A DNA stretch of 64,000 bases, taken from positions 1-64,000 of the forward strand of contig JAZRVO010000022.1 in the NCBI GenBank assembly GCA_045599185.1. The letters run 5' to 3'. Source of the DNA: UBA1240 sp045599185. Its GTDB lineage: Bacteria; Spirochaetota; Spirochaetia; Treponematales; Treponemataceae. Under the pieces are notes generated by a model. The model had not been told where the DNA came from, made no database searches, and was given only the letters and a program-made list of their open reading frames with translations. Both the position numbers and the translations under genes were made by a program. How positions within the stretch are numbered: the stretch's first letter is position 1; each line of letters starts with the position of its first letter. Positions 32,862 to 41,479 of the stretch are shown in pieces.

Positions 32862-35468
32862 TTATTTATACGTATCGCGCAGGGTAATTACTTTTAACGC
32901 ATTTTGCAGCCGCTTAAGCGTAATTTTGGGCATAGTCTGTTTTTTGCCCGTTACGCTTACCGGTTCTCGCAAAGTAAAAATTACTTTTTTTTCTGCGCCC
33001 GGCAAAAGCGTAAGGTTGTTTTTGCTGAACAGGCCACAAATGCCCGGTGCGTAAAGGTTTGCAAAAAAAGCCGGTTTGCTGCTTTTAATGGTAATTTCAA
33101 ACTGCTGTGCGCCGTTTGCCGTTGCTGCAAGTTCTTTAACAGTGGTTTCAACCTTGCATTTGCTAAGTGCAGCTTCTTTGGGCTGGCAAACAAAAAGAGT
33201 GTTTTCTGCCATATTGCCCAGCCGGGCATACAAAAAGCTTGAATATTCAAAATCGGTCAAATCAAAACAGAAAATCTGCCGGGCACTGTCTTTTTCAATG
33301 AGCACTTTCTGTTCAATGGTTTTAATCACGTTGCCGTCAAAATCAATGCTTTGCAGCGTTAAAGTTTCTTCAACCACGTTTTCGCTGTCATTTACGCAGA
33401 ACACCCAAATTTTTTCGTCTTTTTTGAACAGAATAACGCTTACCGGCGCAAAAAAATCTTTTGCCGCATAGTGCAGAACTTTCCAGTTGCCGTTGTATTC
33501 AATGCTGGACCATGAAGCAACCGGCCATACATCGTTAAGCTGCCAGATAATGCTGCCCATGCAACGTGGGCGCAATGTTCGCCAGTATTCAACGGCCGTT
33601 TTTATTGCCATTGCCTGCTGCACCTGGCTTAAATAAAGCATGTTTTCAAAACCTTCCGGCAGCCTGAAATAACGGGTGAAATTTTCAATTATAATGGAAT
33701 TGCCGCGTTTATTTTTCTGGTGAAATTCCATAACCGGGCTTGTCAAATTATACTGATCCGGGCTTGCATAAGTTTTCACGCTTTCCAGGGAAGGAAACGA
33801 CTGGTAGCCGAATTCCGAAACAAAGCGCGGCGTAATCTCGTAATATGCTTCAAAAGGTTTGCCCTCGTGCCACACGCTCCAATAATGCATGTCACCCCTG
33901 CTGTCCTGATGCCAGTTATCGGCAAAATCTCCCGGTCCTGCCGAAGGCGAACTTGGCCACCACGTCCGGTTGGGGTCGTATTTGGCAATTGAGGCGGCAA
34001 GAACACCTTCGTTCAGCCGGTCGTAGTCAACCAAATAACGGTCGCGGTTATTGCGCGAAGGTTCGTACCAGTTGAAAGCACCCACAAGTTCGTTATTGCC
34101 GCACCAAATGGCAATGCACGGGTGGCTTTGCAGCCTGCGCACCTGATGTTCAATTTCGGCTTTTACGCTTGCCAAAAATGCCGGGGTTGCCGGGTAAAGT
34201 GAACAGCTGAACATGCAGTCCTGCCATACCATAATTCCCAGTTTGTCGCAGATTGCGTAAAAATCTTCGCTTTCGTACTGGCCGCCGCCCCAAACGCGTA
34301 TGCAGTTTTGGTTTGCCATAACCAAATCGCCTAAAAGCCGCAGGTATTTGCTGAATGTCTGGCGGCCTGGCAGTGCATCGCATGGTATCCAGTTTGAACC
34401 TTTGGCAAAAATTGCCCTTCCGTCGTTTTCAAAATAAAGGCTTTTTCCCCACTTGTCTTCTTTTGCAACCGCTTTAAGCTGCCTGAATGCAACTTTTTTG
34501 CAGATTTTCTGACTGCCGCATTCTACTTTCAAATTGTAAAGGCTGTTTTGCGGCAGCTGGTTTTTGCTGCTGGCTTCTTCTTGCTGAATTTGAGGAAAAG
34601 TGCCTGCCACAAACCAGGGTTTTACGCCGGTTACGCAAAACGGGTGCAAAATGCGGTTTTCTCCTTTTTGCAGCTGAACCGTAAAAGTTTCTGCAAAAAC
34701 GGGTTGTGCGCTGCCTGCACCGGCATAAGTTTTTGGCACTTTTTCAAACAAATTCCACTGGTCTTCCGTAATTTCAATTGTAAAAGTTTTGGTGCATTTT
34801 TGCAGGGCTGTGGCTGTTATGGCAATTTCGCCTGTCCATTCGCCGCTGAAAGTATCTGCAATTTTGGGCTGGGCGTTAAATTCGGCGTAATCCAAAAAGC
34901 CCCAGCTTGTCTGTTCAATTAAAACTGGCTGATAAACGCCGACTGCCATAATGCACGGTCCCCAGTCCCAGCCGCCGTGACACTGGGTTTTGCGCACAAA
35001 ATTGCGGTGCGGCGAATAAACCGGCGCAGGCTGGTCTGGCACGGGGTAGGGGTGCGCGGCGGCGGCGGCAATTGCATGTTTTTCCGCAGATTCAAAAACA
35101 AGTTTTATGGTGTTTTCGCCCTGTTTAAGGTTTTTAGAAATGTCAAAACGCCATTTGCGGAAATAATTGTCGCAAAAACCGATTTCGCTGCCGTTTATAA
35201 AAACCCGCACAAAAGTGTCGGCACTTTGCAGTGTAATAAACTGGCTGTGCTTTAAAAAGTTCTGTTTTACGCAGAAAGTAGAAACGGCGCACCAGTCGCT
35301 TTTACCAACCCAAAGCTGGTTCATTTCGTTCGTGTCAAAATAAGGGTCGTCAATAATTTTTGCTTTTATCAGTGCAGAATGAATGTCGCCGGGCATTTCA
35401 AATGGTATGTTGCTGTATTTTCCGTCAAGCGAAGAAAGTTTCCATGTTCCGTTCAGGCAAATAGTCAT
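32862..35468 (-). CDS. beta-mannosidase, GH2
   Basis: The 868-residue protein has the GH2 plan: N-terminal jelly roll (LNGTWKLSSLDGKYSNIPFEMPGDIHSAL), immunoglobulin-like domain, TIM barrel with IAIWCGNNELVGAF (acid Glu460) and RFVSEFGYQSFPS (nucleophile Glu552), then C-terminal domains. PGDIHSAL and WGPCIMAVG are typical of beta-mannosidases. It takes mannose off manno-oligosaccharides. There is no signal peptide, so it acts in the cytosol; ManA can handle the mannose once phosphorylated. AAGGAACGG precedes the ATG. It appears to be a single-gene unit. Confidence 0.92.
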   Translation of the reverse strand: MTICLNGTWKLSSLDGKYSNIPFEMPGDIHSALIKAKIIDDPYFDTNEMNQLWVGKSDWCAVSTFCVKQNFLKHSQFITLQSADTFVRVFINGSEIGFCDNYFRKWRFDISKNLKQGENTIKLVFESAEKHAIAAAAAHPYPVPDQPAPVYSPHRNFVRKTQCHGGWDWGPCIMAVGVYQPVLIEQTSWGFLDYAEFNAQPKIADTFSGEWTGEIAITATALQKCTKTFTIEITEDQWNLFEKVPKTYAGAGSAQPVFAETFTVQLQKGENRILHPFCVTGVKPWFVAGTFPQIQQEEASSKNQLPQNSLYNLKVECGSQKICKKVAFRQLKAVAKEDKWGKSLYFENDGRAIFAKGSNWIPCDALPGRQTFSKYLRLLGDLVMANQNCIRVWGGGQYESEDFYAICDKLGIMVWQDCMFSCSLYPATPAFLASVKAEIEHQVRRLQSHPCIAIWCGNNELVGAFNWYEPSRNNRDRYLVDYDRLNEGVLAASIAKYDPNRTWWPSSPSAGPGDFADNWHQDSRGDMHYWSVWHEGKPFEAYYEITPRFVSEFGYQSFPSLESVKTYASPDQYNLTSPVMEFHQKNKRGNSIIIENFTRYFRLPEGFENMLYLSQVQQAMAIKTAVEYWRTLRPRCMGSIIWQLNDVWPVASWSSIEYNGNWKVLHYAAKDFFAPVSVILFKKDEKIWVFCVNDSENVVEETLTLQSIDFDGNVIKTIEQKVLIEKDSARQIFCFDLTDFEYSSFLYARLGNMAENTLFVCQPKEAALSKCKVETTVKELAATANGAQQFEITIKSSKPAFFANLYAPGICGLFSKNNLTLLPGAEKKVIFTLREPVSVTGKKQTMPKITLKRLQNALKVITLRDTYK

Positions 35469-35616
35469 AATCCGTTCCTTAAAAATAAATGAAAAATGCA
35501 GTAATTTTGCTTCTTTTTGCCGTAAAACTGCTGATTTTTATCTTTTATATCACGCTGTTAAAGCCTTTGCAATACAAGAAACCGGTTTTTGTATAGTTTC
35601 CTTCTTCACGGGAATA

Positions 35617-35645
35617 TTGACAACCGGCCGTTTACGGGTTAAAAT
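35617..35645 (+). promoter_or_regulatory. ilvB promoter
   Basis: TTGACA (35617-35622), 17-base spacer, TAAAAT (35640-35645). It gives a leader of about 240 bases before ilvB. Confidence 0.8.
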
Positions 35646-35699
35646 TTAGACACTTTTAACAATATTTTCTGTTAAAAAATGTAATTTACGGAAAAAAAA

Positions 35700-35774
35700 T
35701 TGAACAAACTGCTTAAAACAAATCTGATTTTTACATTTGCTGTCGTCGCTTTGCTTTTCAACAAGGGGGCATAG
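35700..35774 (+). CDS. candidate ilvB leader peptide
   Basis: A TTG-started frame of 24 codons lies just after the promoter, with a weak GGA-type site before it. Eight residues after the start are Leu, Ile or Val, including a run LIFTFAVVALLF, and GTC codons, uncommon in this window, occur as a pair. It ends 25 bases before a terminator hairpin. This layout matches classic branched-chain amino acid attenuators, where ribosome stalling on Leu/Val/Ile codons prevents termination. The small size and TTG start make it uncertain. Confidence 0.5.
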   Translation: MNKLLKTNLIFTFAVVALLFNKGA

Positions 35775-35777
35775 TGT

Positions 35778-35829
35778 CGGCGCAAGCATAAAGGAAAGAC
35801 CTTCCGCATACGCCGGAGGGTTTTTTTTT
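35778..35829 (+). terminator. leader attenuator with competing antiterminator upstream of ilvB
   Basis: Terminator: CCTTCCG (35800-35806) pairs with CGGAGGG (35814-35820), followed by T9. Competing stem: CGGCG (35778-35782) pairs with CGCCG (35811-35815), which shares bases with the terminator 3' arm. Confidence 0.65.
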
Positions 35830-35893
35830 GCAAAATTCAGTTTTGAATAAGGCGTTTTTTACATTTCTTTTCCATTATATAGGAGTATTTAAA

Positions 35894-37600
35894 ATGATAA
35901 CTGCAACTGGTGCACAAATTATTACCGGCATTTTGGAACGCCGGGGCGTAAAAACCGTGTACGGCATTCCCGGCGGAATGATTTTACCCCTTTACGACGA
36001 ACTTGCGAGAAGCAACATTCGCCACATTTTGGTGCGCCAGGAACAGGCAGGCGGCTTTATGGCTCAGGGCGAAGCACGCATTACCGGCAAGGCAGGCGTT
36101 TGTCTTGCTACCAGCGGCCCTGGCGCAATGAACCTTCTTACTGCAATTGCCGATGCCCGCTCTGATTCAATTCCTCTGGTGGCAATTACCGGTCAGGTTA
36201 ACCGTTCGGCAATCGGTACGGACGCTTTTCAGGAAACAGATACTTTCGGGCTTTCCATGCCAATTTGCAAGCACAGCGTTATGGTAAAATCGGCAGAAGA
36301 ATTGCTGCATGTTTTGCCAAAAGCCTTTGAAATTGCCGAAAGCGGCCGTCCGGGTCCGGTTTTAATCGATGTTCCCCGTGACGTGCAGAATGAAGTTTGC
36401 TCTTTCAGTGACTGGCCAAAAATGGAAGAAACGAAAACTTTCCCCATGCCGCAGAACATGAATGAACTTGCTTCGCAGGCCGCAGAACTGTTTGCTTCTT
36501 CTGCAACAAAAACCGTAATTTTTTGCGGCGGCGGCGCAGTGTATTCAAAAGGCGCAGCTGAAATTATAGAAAAAATGTCAAAAGATTACGCTCTGCCGAT
36601 TTGTACGTCGTTGATGGGCTTAAGCGTTAGCAGTGCCGCAAACCCGTATTTCTGCGGCATGGTTGGTATGCACGGTTCTTACACCGCCAACCGGGTAATG
36701 TACGAATCAACCCTTATTCTTGCTGTTGGCGTGCGTTTTGACGACCGCGCTACCGGGCTGGTTGCAAAATTCTGCCCTAATGCCAAAATCATTCACATTG
36801 ATATTGACGCAGCCGAAATTAACAAAATCTACCAAAGTTCTGTTGCAATTGCGGCAGATGCGGCAGACGCGCTGAAAGTTCTTTACGATGCTTTTGCAAA
36901 GGTTGTTGCCCCAGGTACGTGCGGCGCATACTGGCCGGGCGCAATTGAAGAATTTAAATTGAAAATGCGCGGTGTTTACACCAGCGACCCTGTTCACCCG
37001 ATGCAGTTTATGCCGCGCATTGAAGAACTTTTTGTAAAAGCCAACGGTGGCGAACTCCCTTACGTTGCAACCGATGTTGGCCAGCACCAGATGTTTACGG
37101 CGCAGTGTTTCCCGATTAAGTTTCCGCGCCAGCTGCTTACTTCCGGCAGTTTGGGCACAATGGGCTTCGGCCTTCCGGCTGCAAACGGTGCGGCTTTTAC
37201 CTGTCCAAATAAACGCGTAATCTGCTTCAGCGGCGACGGTTCAATTATGATGAACGTACAGGAACTTGCCACTTTGGCAGAACTTGATTTGAATGTTACC
37301 GTAATTGTTTTTGATAACCAGTGTCTGGGTATGGTTCGCCAGCAGCAGGAAATGCTGTTCAACCAGAATTATTCAGCTTCAATTTACGACAAAAACCCGA
37401 ACCTTGTAAAAATTGCAGAGGGCTTTAACATTCCGTCTTACGATTTAACTGATTTCAGCAAATTTGACGAAATTATGACCGAAGCTTTAAGCGGAAAAGG
37501 CCCGCGTTTTGTGCGCATTCCGGTTGCACAGAACTTTAACGTTCTGCCGTTTGTACCGGGCGGCAAGGCCAACATTGATGCAATAGGCCTTGCAAACTAG
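35894..37600 (+). CDS. ilvB: acetolactate synthase large subunit
   Basis: The 568-residue ThDP enzyme makes 2-acetolactate or 2-aceto-2-hydroxybutyrate, the first shared step to Val, Leu and Ile. Seen are YGIPGGMILPLYDEL, VRQEQAGGFMAQG with the catalytic Glu, ATSGPGAMNL, GTDAFQETDTFG, the ThDP motif GDGSIMMNVQEL ... VIVFDNQ, and LGMVRQQQ. The length fits the catalytic subunit. AGGAG precedes ATG 35894. No ilvN regulatory subunit or ilvC is adjacent, so the gene stands alone behind its own attenuator-like leader. Confidence 0.92.
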   Translation: MITATGAQIITGILERRGVKTVYGIPGGMILPLYDELARSNIRHILVRQEQAGGFMAQGEARITGKAGVCLATSGPGAMNLLTAIADARSDSIPLVAITGQVNRSAIGTDAFQETDTFGLSMPICKHSVMVKSAEELLHVLPKAFEIAESGRPGPVLIDVPRDVQNEVCSFSDWPKMEETKTFPMPQNMNELASQAAELFASSATKTVIFCGGGAVYSKGAAEIIEKMSKDYALPICTSLMGLSVSSAANPYFCGMVGMHGSYTANRVMYESTLILAVGVRFDDRATGLVAKFCPNAKIIHIDIDAAEINKIYQSSVAIAADAADALKVLYDAFAKVVAPGTCGAYWPGAIEEFKLKMRGVYTSDPVHPMQFMPRIEELFVKANGGELPYVATDVGQHQMFTAQCFPIKFPRQLLTSGSLGTMGFGLPAANGAAFTCPNKRVICFSGDGSIMMNVQELATLAELDLNVTVIVFDNQCLGMVRQQQEMLFNQNYSASIYDKNPNLVKIAEGFNIPSYDLTDFSKFDEIMTEALSGKGPRFVRIPVAQNFNVLPFVPGGKANIDAIGLAN

Positions 37601-37621
37601 CGCAAACTGAAAAAAATATGC

Positions 37622-37666
37622 AAAACCGAAAAACCGCAGAATGTTTTTGCTGTTTTTCGGTTTTAT
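37622..37666 (+). terminator. intrinsic terminator after ilvB
   Basis: AAAACCGAAAAA pairs with TTTTTCGGTTTT, with CAG/CTG inside. Confidence 0.8.
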
Positions 37667-37739
37667 TTTACTCGAATAGTAATTTTTTTGCCTTTGGTTA
37701 AATATTTTGCTAATTTTTTCGTTTATTTTGCCGATAGCA

Positions 37740-37768
37740 TTGAAAATAATGTGCCGTTATGGCATAAT
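37740..37768 (+). promoter_or_regulatory. orphan promoter before a non-coding stretch
   Basis: TTGAAA (37740-37745), 17-base spacer, CATAAT (37763-37768), with no gene downstream before a strong terminator. Confidence 0.6.
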
Positions 37769-37774
37769 GCTAAG

Positions 37775-38022
37775 GCAATTTGGGCAGTGCTTAAATTGTT
37801 TTACTGCCTTAAACAGTGATATTTTGAATGCTTTTTGTACGGCGGGTTAGGGGGCTGTGCAAAGTGTTGTTTATAAAAACTTGCAGTTTACATAATTGCT
37901 GCGTTAAATGCTGGCCATCGGTCAGCAGGCCGTGCCCATCAAATGCGGTTTGCAACTGGCAAAAATGCCGTTTAGTTAAGCTGATTATTACAGCTGGTTT
38001 AACTAAACGGCATTCGTTTTTT
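37775..38022 (+). ncRNA. candidate orphan small RNA
   Basis: The unit runs from the orphan promoter to a perfect intrinsic terminator about 245 bases downstream. Internal hairpins are visible: GGCAGT/ACTGCC near the 5' end and GGCC/GGCC around 37913-37931. It shows no signature of tmRNA, SRP RNA, RNase P or 6S RNA that I recognise. The 65-codon frame inside (from 37828) has no ribosome site and an odd Cys-rich composition, so it is unlikely to be coding. Confidence 0.45.
37964..38022 (+). terminator. strong terminator of the orphan unit
   Basis: AATGCCGTTTAGTTAA (37964-37979) and its complement (37999-38014), extended inside by GCTG/CAGC, then T7. Confidence 0.85.
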
Positions 38023-38152
38023 TAAACGGTTATAAAAAGTTATAAAAGTTTCAGTTTTTTCAGCGCGAAAATTAGTGAATGAATGGTTAGTTTTAAGGCA
38101 CGCTTATGCTTAAACCAGTTTTGGGCGTGTTTATTTTGCGGCAAGCCATAAA

Positions 38153-38180
38153 AAAAGCAGCCTGATTAAAGGCTGCTTTT
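38153..38180 (-). terminator. terminator of purB
   Basis: AAAAGCAGCCT and AGGCTGCTTTT around a 6-base loop, with a T run on the minus strand. Confidence 0.85.
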
Positions 38181-38223
38181 CAATTTTTATAAACGCACCC
38201 GGTTTTTGCCGGGCTGTTTCAAA

Positions 38224-39660
38224 TTAGTTAATTTTTGCGTCAAACTGTTCTACAATTTTTCCGCTTAAGCCGGTGTATGTAAGCGGTGTTGCAGCAAGCA
38301 GCCTTGCCTTTACTTCTTCGCTTACTTCAAGGTTGCGGGCCAGATTATGGAAATCGTCGATTGAAACTTTCTTTCCGCGGGTAATTTCCTTAAGGCGTTC
38401 GTAAGGCTTGTCAACGCCGCTCATGCGCAAAAGGTTCTGGTAAGCTTCGGCAAGAACTTCCGGCGTTGTTTCCAGCGCTTCCGTAATTTTTTCTGCGTTA
38501 ACTTCAATTTTACCCAAACCTTTTTCCAAACTTGCGTAGCCAATCATGCTGTGGGCAAATGCAACGCCCATATTGCGTTCAACGGTGCTGTCTGTAAGGT
38601 CGCGCTGAAGCCTTGAAATGCAGAGTTTACGAACAAAGAATTCAAACATGCTGTTTGCAAAACCAAAGTTTCCTTCTGCGTTTTCAAAGTCAATGGGGTT
38701 AACTTTGTGCGGCATTGCGCTGGAACCGATTTCGCCTGCAACCGTGCGCTGTTTAATCCATCCGTCAGAAATATAGCGCCAGGTGTCCATTGCAAAGTCA
38801 ATAAGAATGTTGTTTATGCGTTTTACGCCGTCAAATACGCGCAGGTACGAATCGTGGGGTTCAATCTGCGCTGTAATCGGGTTAAAGCGCACTTTAAGCG
38901 GCTTAACGCTCATGTAAATATTGTCTAAAGGCGTAATTTCATCGTTAAAGGAATTGATAAGTTCGTGGCTGAAGTTAATCCAGTCAAATTCCGGGAATAC
39001 AAAGTTGTGTGCGTTAAATCCGCCGGTTGCACCGTTCAGTTTAAGAAGAATGTCAATGTTTCCAAGCTGAACAAGTTCTTCCTTCATGCGGTTTACAAAA
39101 ACCAGCACTTCCTTGCCAAAAGTTGTTGGCGTTGCCGGCTGGCCGTGGGTGCGGGCAAGCATGCTTAAATCTTTGTGTTCAACGGCAAGCATGTAAAGGC
39201 TGTCGTAAATCTTTAATATTTCAGGAATTACAACTTCGTTTACGGCATCGCGAATCATAAGGCCGTAGCTGATGTTGTTAATGTCTTCCGAAGTAAGGGC
39301 AAAATGAACGTATTCAAGAATGTTTTCCATGCCCATTTCTTTAATTTTGCGCTTGATAAAGTATTCAATGGCTTTTACGTCGTGGTTCGTAGCAGGTGTG
39401 CCATCGTATCCTTTAGTTTCAAAAGCTTTGATAATTTCGGCATCTTCAATTGAAATGTCAATAATTGAACGGAGCTGGTCTGTATCAACAGGCTCTTTAA
39501 CTCTTTCCTTAAGCATCGGAGTTTCGAGCAGTTTAATCAGGTAATTGATTTCTGTATAAATGCGGTATTTCATCAGTGCCATTTCCGAAAAATAGCCCTG
39601 CAAACATTTTGTTTTTCCTTCGTAACGTCCGTCAACCGGCGAAACACTGGTAAGTGCCAT
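38224..39660 (-). CDS. purB: adenylosuccinate lyase
   Basis: The 478-residue enzyme removes fumarate from SAICAR and from adenylosuccinate in purine synthesis. It has the E. coli PurB-type N-terminus (LTSVSPVDGRYEGKT), TSEDINNISYG, RTHGQPATPTTFGKE, and the fumarase/aspartase-superfamily signature SSAMPHKVNPIDFENAEGN with the catalytic Ser in its flexible loop. AGAGG lies 6 bases before the ATG. It is a single-gene unit ending in a terminator; guaB, another purine gene, is 2 kb away. Confidence 0.95.
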   Translation of the reverse strand: MALTSVSPVDGRYEGKTKCLQGYFSEMALMKYRIYTEINYLIKLLETPMLKERVKEPVDTDQLRSIIDISIEDAEIIKAFETKGYDGTPATNHDVKAIEYFIKRKIKEMGMENILEYVHFALTSEDINNISYGLMIRDAVNEVVIPEILKIYDSLYMLAVEHKDLSMLARTHGQPATPTTFGKEVLVFVNRMKEELVQLGNIDILLKLNGATGGFNAHNFVFPEFDWINFSHELINSFNDEITPLDNIYMSVKPLKVRFNPITAQIEPHDSYLRVFDGVKRINNILIDFAMDTWRYISDGWIKQRTVAGEIGSSAMPHKVNPIDFENAEGNFGFANSMFEFFVRKLCISRLQRDLTDSTVERNMGVAFAHSMIGYASLEKGLGKIEVNAEKITEALETTPEVLAEAYQNLLRMSGVDKPYERLKEITRGKKVSIDDFHNLARNLEVSEEVKARLLAATPLTYTGLSGKIVEQFDAKIN

Positions 39661-39828
39661 AGTAACCTCTGTAATTTTTGAAAAGTTGTAACCATTATAG
39701 AAAATTTATGAAGTTTTGTCTTTTAATTTTGCCCCATCTTCCGTTTTGTTGAATGCAATTTGTTTATTTTAAGCTTATTCTTCTATATAATTCAGCAGTA
39801 ATTTTATGAAAAAAAAGGATTTATTAAA

Positions 39829-40851
39829 ATGAAAAGAACGCTTACTTTGCTGGTATTTCTTGCGGCTGGATGCATGGCTTTATTTGCAAAGCCTTTGGAT
39901 TTTGTGCGTAACGGCGAATATGCCTATTATTTAGACCAGCGCGGCCGTTTGAATTTTTACAGAGGTTTTCTGTTTGTTTCTGACGAAGAAAATACTGTAA
40001 TCGTTCACAGGTCTGTAGACCTTGATACGATGGAAGAACGCAATTTGGTGATAACGGTTTCTGTTGATGAAACCGGCGAAGCAAATATTGAAAACATAAA
40101 CGGCCAGTTTGAAAAAGACGAATATACTTTTAATCAGACAATTCCGGATATTTTGAATTTTTTGGCCTTTTACAACGCCTGTAAAGATGAAATTGCATAC
40201 GAAGTTAAAGGCTTTGACGATGAATGGGACGATTATGTTCTTGTTTACAATTACGGAAAACTGATTCCGGGCTTTGGGTTTGTTTCTGTTACGGTAAAGG
40301 GCGAGGAAGATAATAAAGGTTATTTTCTGAATCAATGGGGCCTGATAAACAATGAGTCTGAAGTTATGGATTTTTTGAAAATGATGCCCAAAGATTTTAC
40401 GCCGACTGAAAGGCATGCTGATTTAACAATTCCAAAGAAAAAAGCCCAAAAAGTTACGATGAATAAAATGAAAGTAACTTTGGATGAAAACTGGCATCCA
40501 AATGATTCTGAAGGACAGCCGGGTTACTGGCTTTCTGTTTCATCAATTCGCGATTCTCAAATTATGATTGAAGATTTTACAAATATTTTTCCGCTTGCCA
40601 CCGAAGAAGAACAGATTATTCTTGGAAAACTTTCCATTCTTTCAACGCAGTCAATTAAGCCGGACACTATTCATGCGGAAAAAAACAAGGACGGCCTTTT
40701 TGTAAGTTACGATGCCTATGACGAAAACAATGTTGCAAGTTATATGCAGTTTCAAATTAAAAACGGAAAAATCATAAATTTTTCTACTTTTAAAGATATT
40801 TACGAAGCAAATTACGAATATTACAGAAAAATATTGAATTCCGTTAAGTAA
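39829..40851 (+). CDS. exported protein of unknown function
   Basis: The 340-residue protein has a signal peptide (MKRTLTLLVFLAAGCMALFAKP); the Cys at position 15 is not in a good lipobox, so cleavage after LFA is more likely. The body is acidic and beta-rich with pairs of YxxY-type strands (FYRGFLFVSDEEN, DYVLVYNYGKLIPGFGFVSV). I recognise no family. AAGGA lies 9 bases before the ATG. The cupin gene follows after 67 bases. Confidence 0.75.
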   Translation: MKRTLTLLVFLAAGCMALFAKPLDFVRNGEYAYYLDQRGRLNFYRGFLFVSDEENTVIVHRSVDLDTMEERNLVITVSVDETGEANIENINGQFEKDEYTFNQTIPDILNFLAFYNACKDEIAYEVKGFDDEWDDYVLVYNYGKLIPGFGFVSVTVKGEEDNKGYFLNQWGLINNESEVMDFLKMMPKDFTPTERHADLTIPKKKAQKVTMNKMKVTLDENWHPNDSEGQPGYWLSVSSIRDSQIMIEDFTNIFPLATEEEQIILGKLSILSTQSIKPDTIHAEKNKDGLFVSYDAYDENNVASYMQFQIKNGKIINFSTFKDIYEANYEYYRKILNSVK

Positions 40852-40918
40852 AGCGGAATTCTGTCAATTTTTCGGTTTAGTTGAATGCTTTTTTTCAGTT
40901 TTTGAAAAGGAGAAAATT

Positions 40919-41284
40919 ATGGAGTTTATAAAGAAAGACGAAATCAAGGCGTTTTTTAATCCGGGCGTGGTTTCCAGACAATTGCTGAACCCAGAAAACA
41001 GTTCTTCCAGGCGCGTAACAATTACGCAGGTTACGGTTGAAGCCGGCGAAAGCCAGCCGCGCCACAGCCACGATGCTTCCGAGCAGATTTGGATTTGCAT
41101 GGACGGCGAGGGCTGTTTGCTGCTTGCAGACGATAAGGAACAGCTTTTTTTGCCCGGCGATGTTGTACGGTTTGAAGATAAAGACGTTCACGGCATTAAA
41201 AACCACACAAGCAAAAGCTTAACCTATATTTCGGTAACGTGTCCGCCAATAAACTTTGCCTACGCTTACCAGTCGCAGAAATAA
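40919..41284 (+). CDS. small cupin-domain protein
   Basis: The 121-residue protein is a single cupin barrel. Motif 1 is QPRHSHDASEQIWICMDGEG, holding metal-ligand His residues and Glu, and motif 2 is LPGDVVRFEDKDVHGIKN with the last His. Members bind a metal and serve as isomerases, dioxygenases or sugar sensors; the role here is open. AAGGAG precedes the ATG. Confidence 0.8.
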   Translation: MEFIKKDEIKAFFNPGVVSRQLLNPENSSSRRVTITQVTVEAGESQPRHSHDASEQIWICMDGEGCLLLADDKEQLFLPGDVVRFEDKDVHGIKNHTSKSLTYISVTCPPINFAYAYQSQK

Positions 41285-41419
41285 AACCTTTCACCATTTT
41301 TTCCGCGCAATATAGTATTTTTTCTCTGTATTGCGCGGTCCCCTGAAATACTTAAAATGCAATTCATTTACGGTATTAATGTAAATTTGAACAGTACGGT
41401 TCCAGATTATTTAAAACAC

Positions 41420-41444
41420 GAAAGGGGCGATAACGCCCCTTTTC
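41420..41444. terminator. terminator between cupin and guaB genes
   Basis: GAAAGGGGCG and CGCCCCTTTTC around ATAA; usable in both directions. Confidence 0.8.
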
Positions 41445-41479
41445 TCATGATTCAATAAAAAGAATTATTTATTCTGTGC

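Noticed and set aside
35778..35829. T-box riboswitch before ilvB
   Set aside because: No specifier stem or T-box sequence (GGTGG...) is present; the layout fits a leader-peptide attenuator better.
35828..35893. Upstream start that would add 22 residues to ilvB
   Set aside because: It begins within the T tract of the terminator, while ATG 35894 has a clear AGGAG site.
37775..38022. SRP RNA, tmRNA, 6S or RNase P RNA
   Set aside because: The conserved sequence landmarks of these RNAs were not found.
37828..38025. 65-codon frame inside the orphan unit
   Set aside because: No ribosome site, odd Cys/Arg composition, and it runs through the terminator hairpin.
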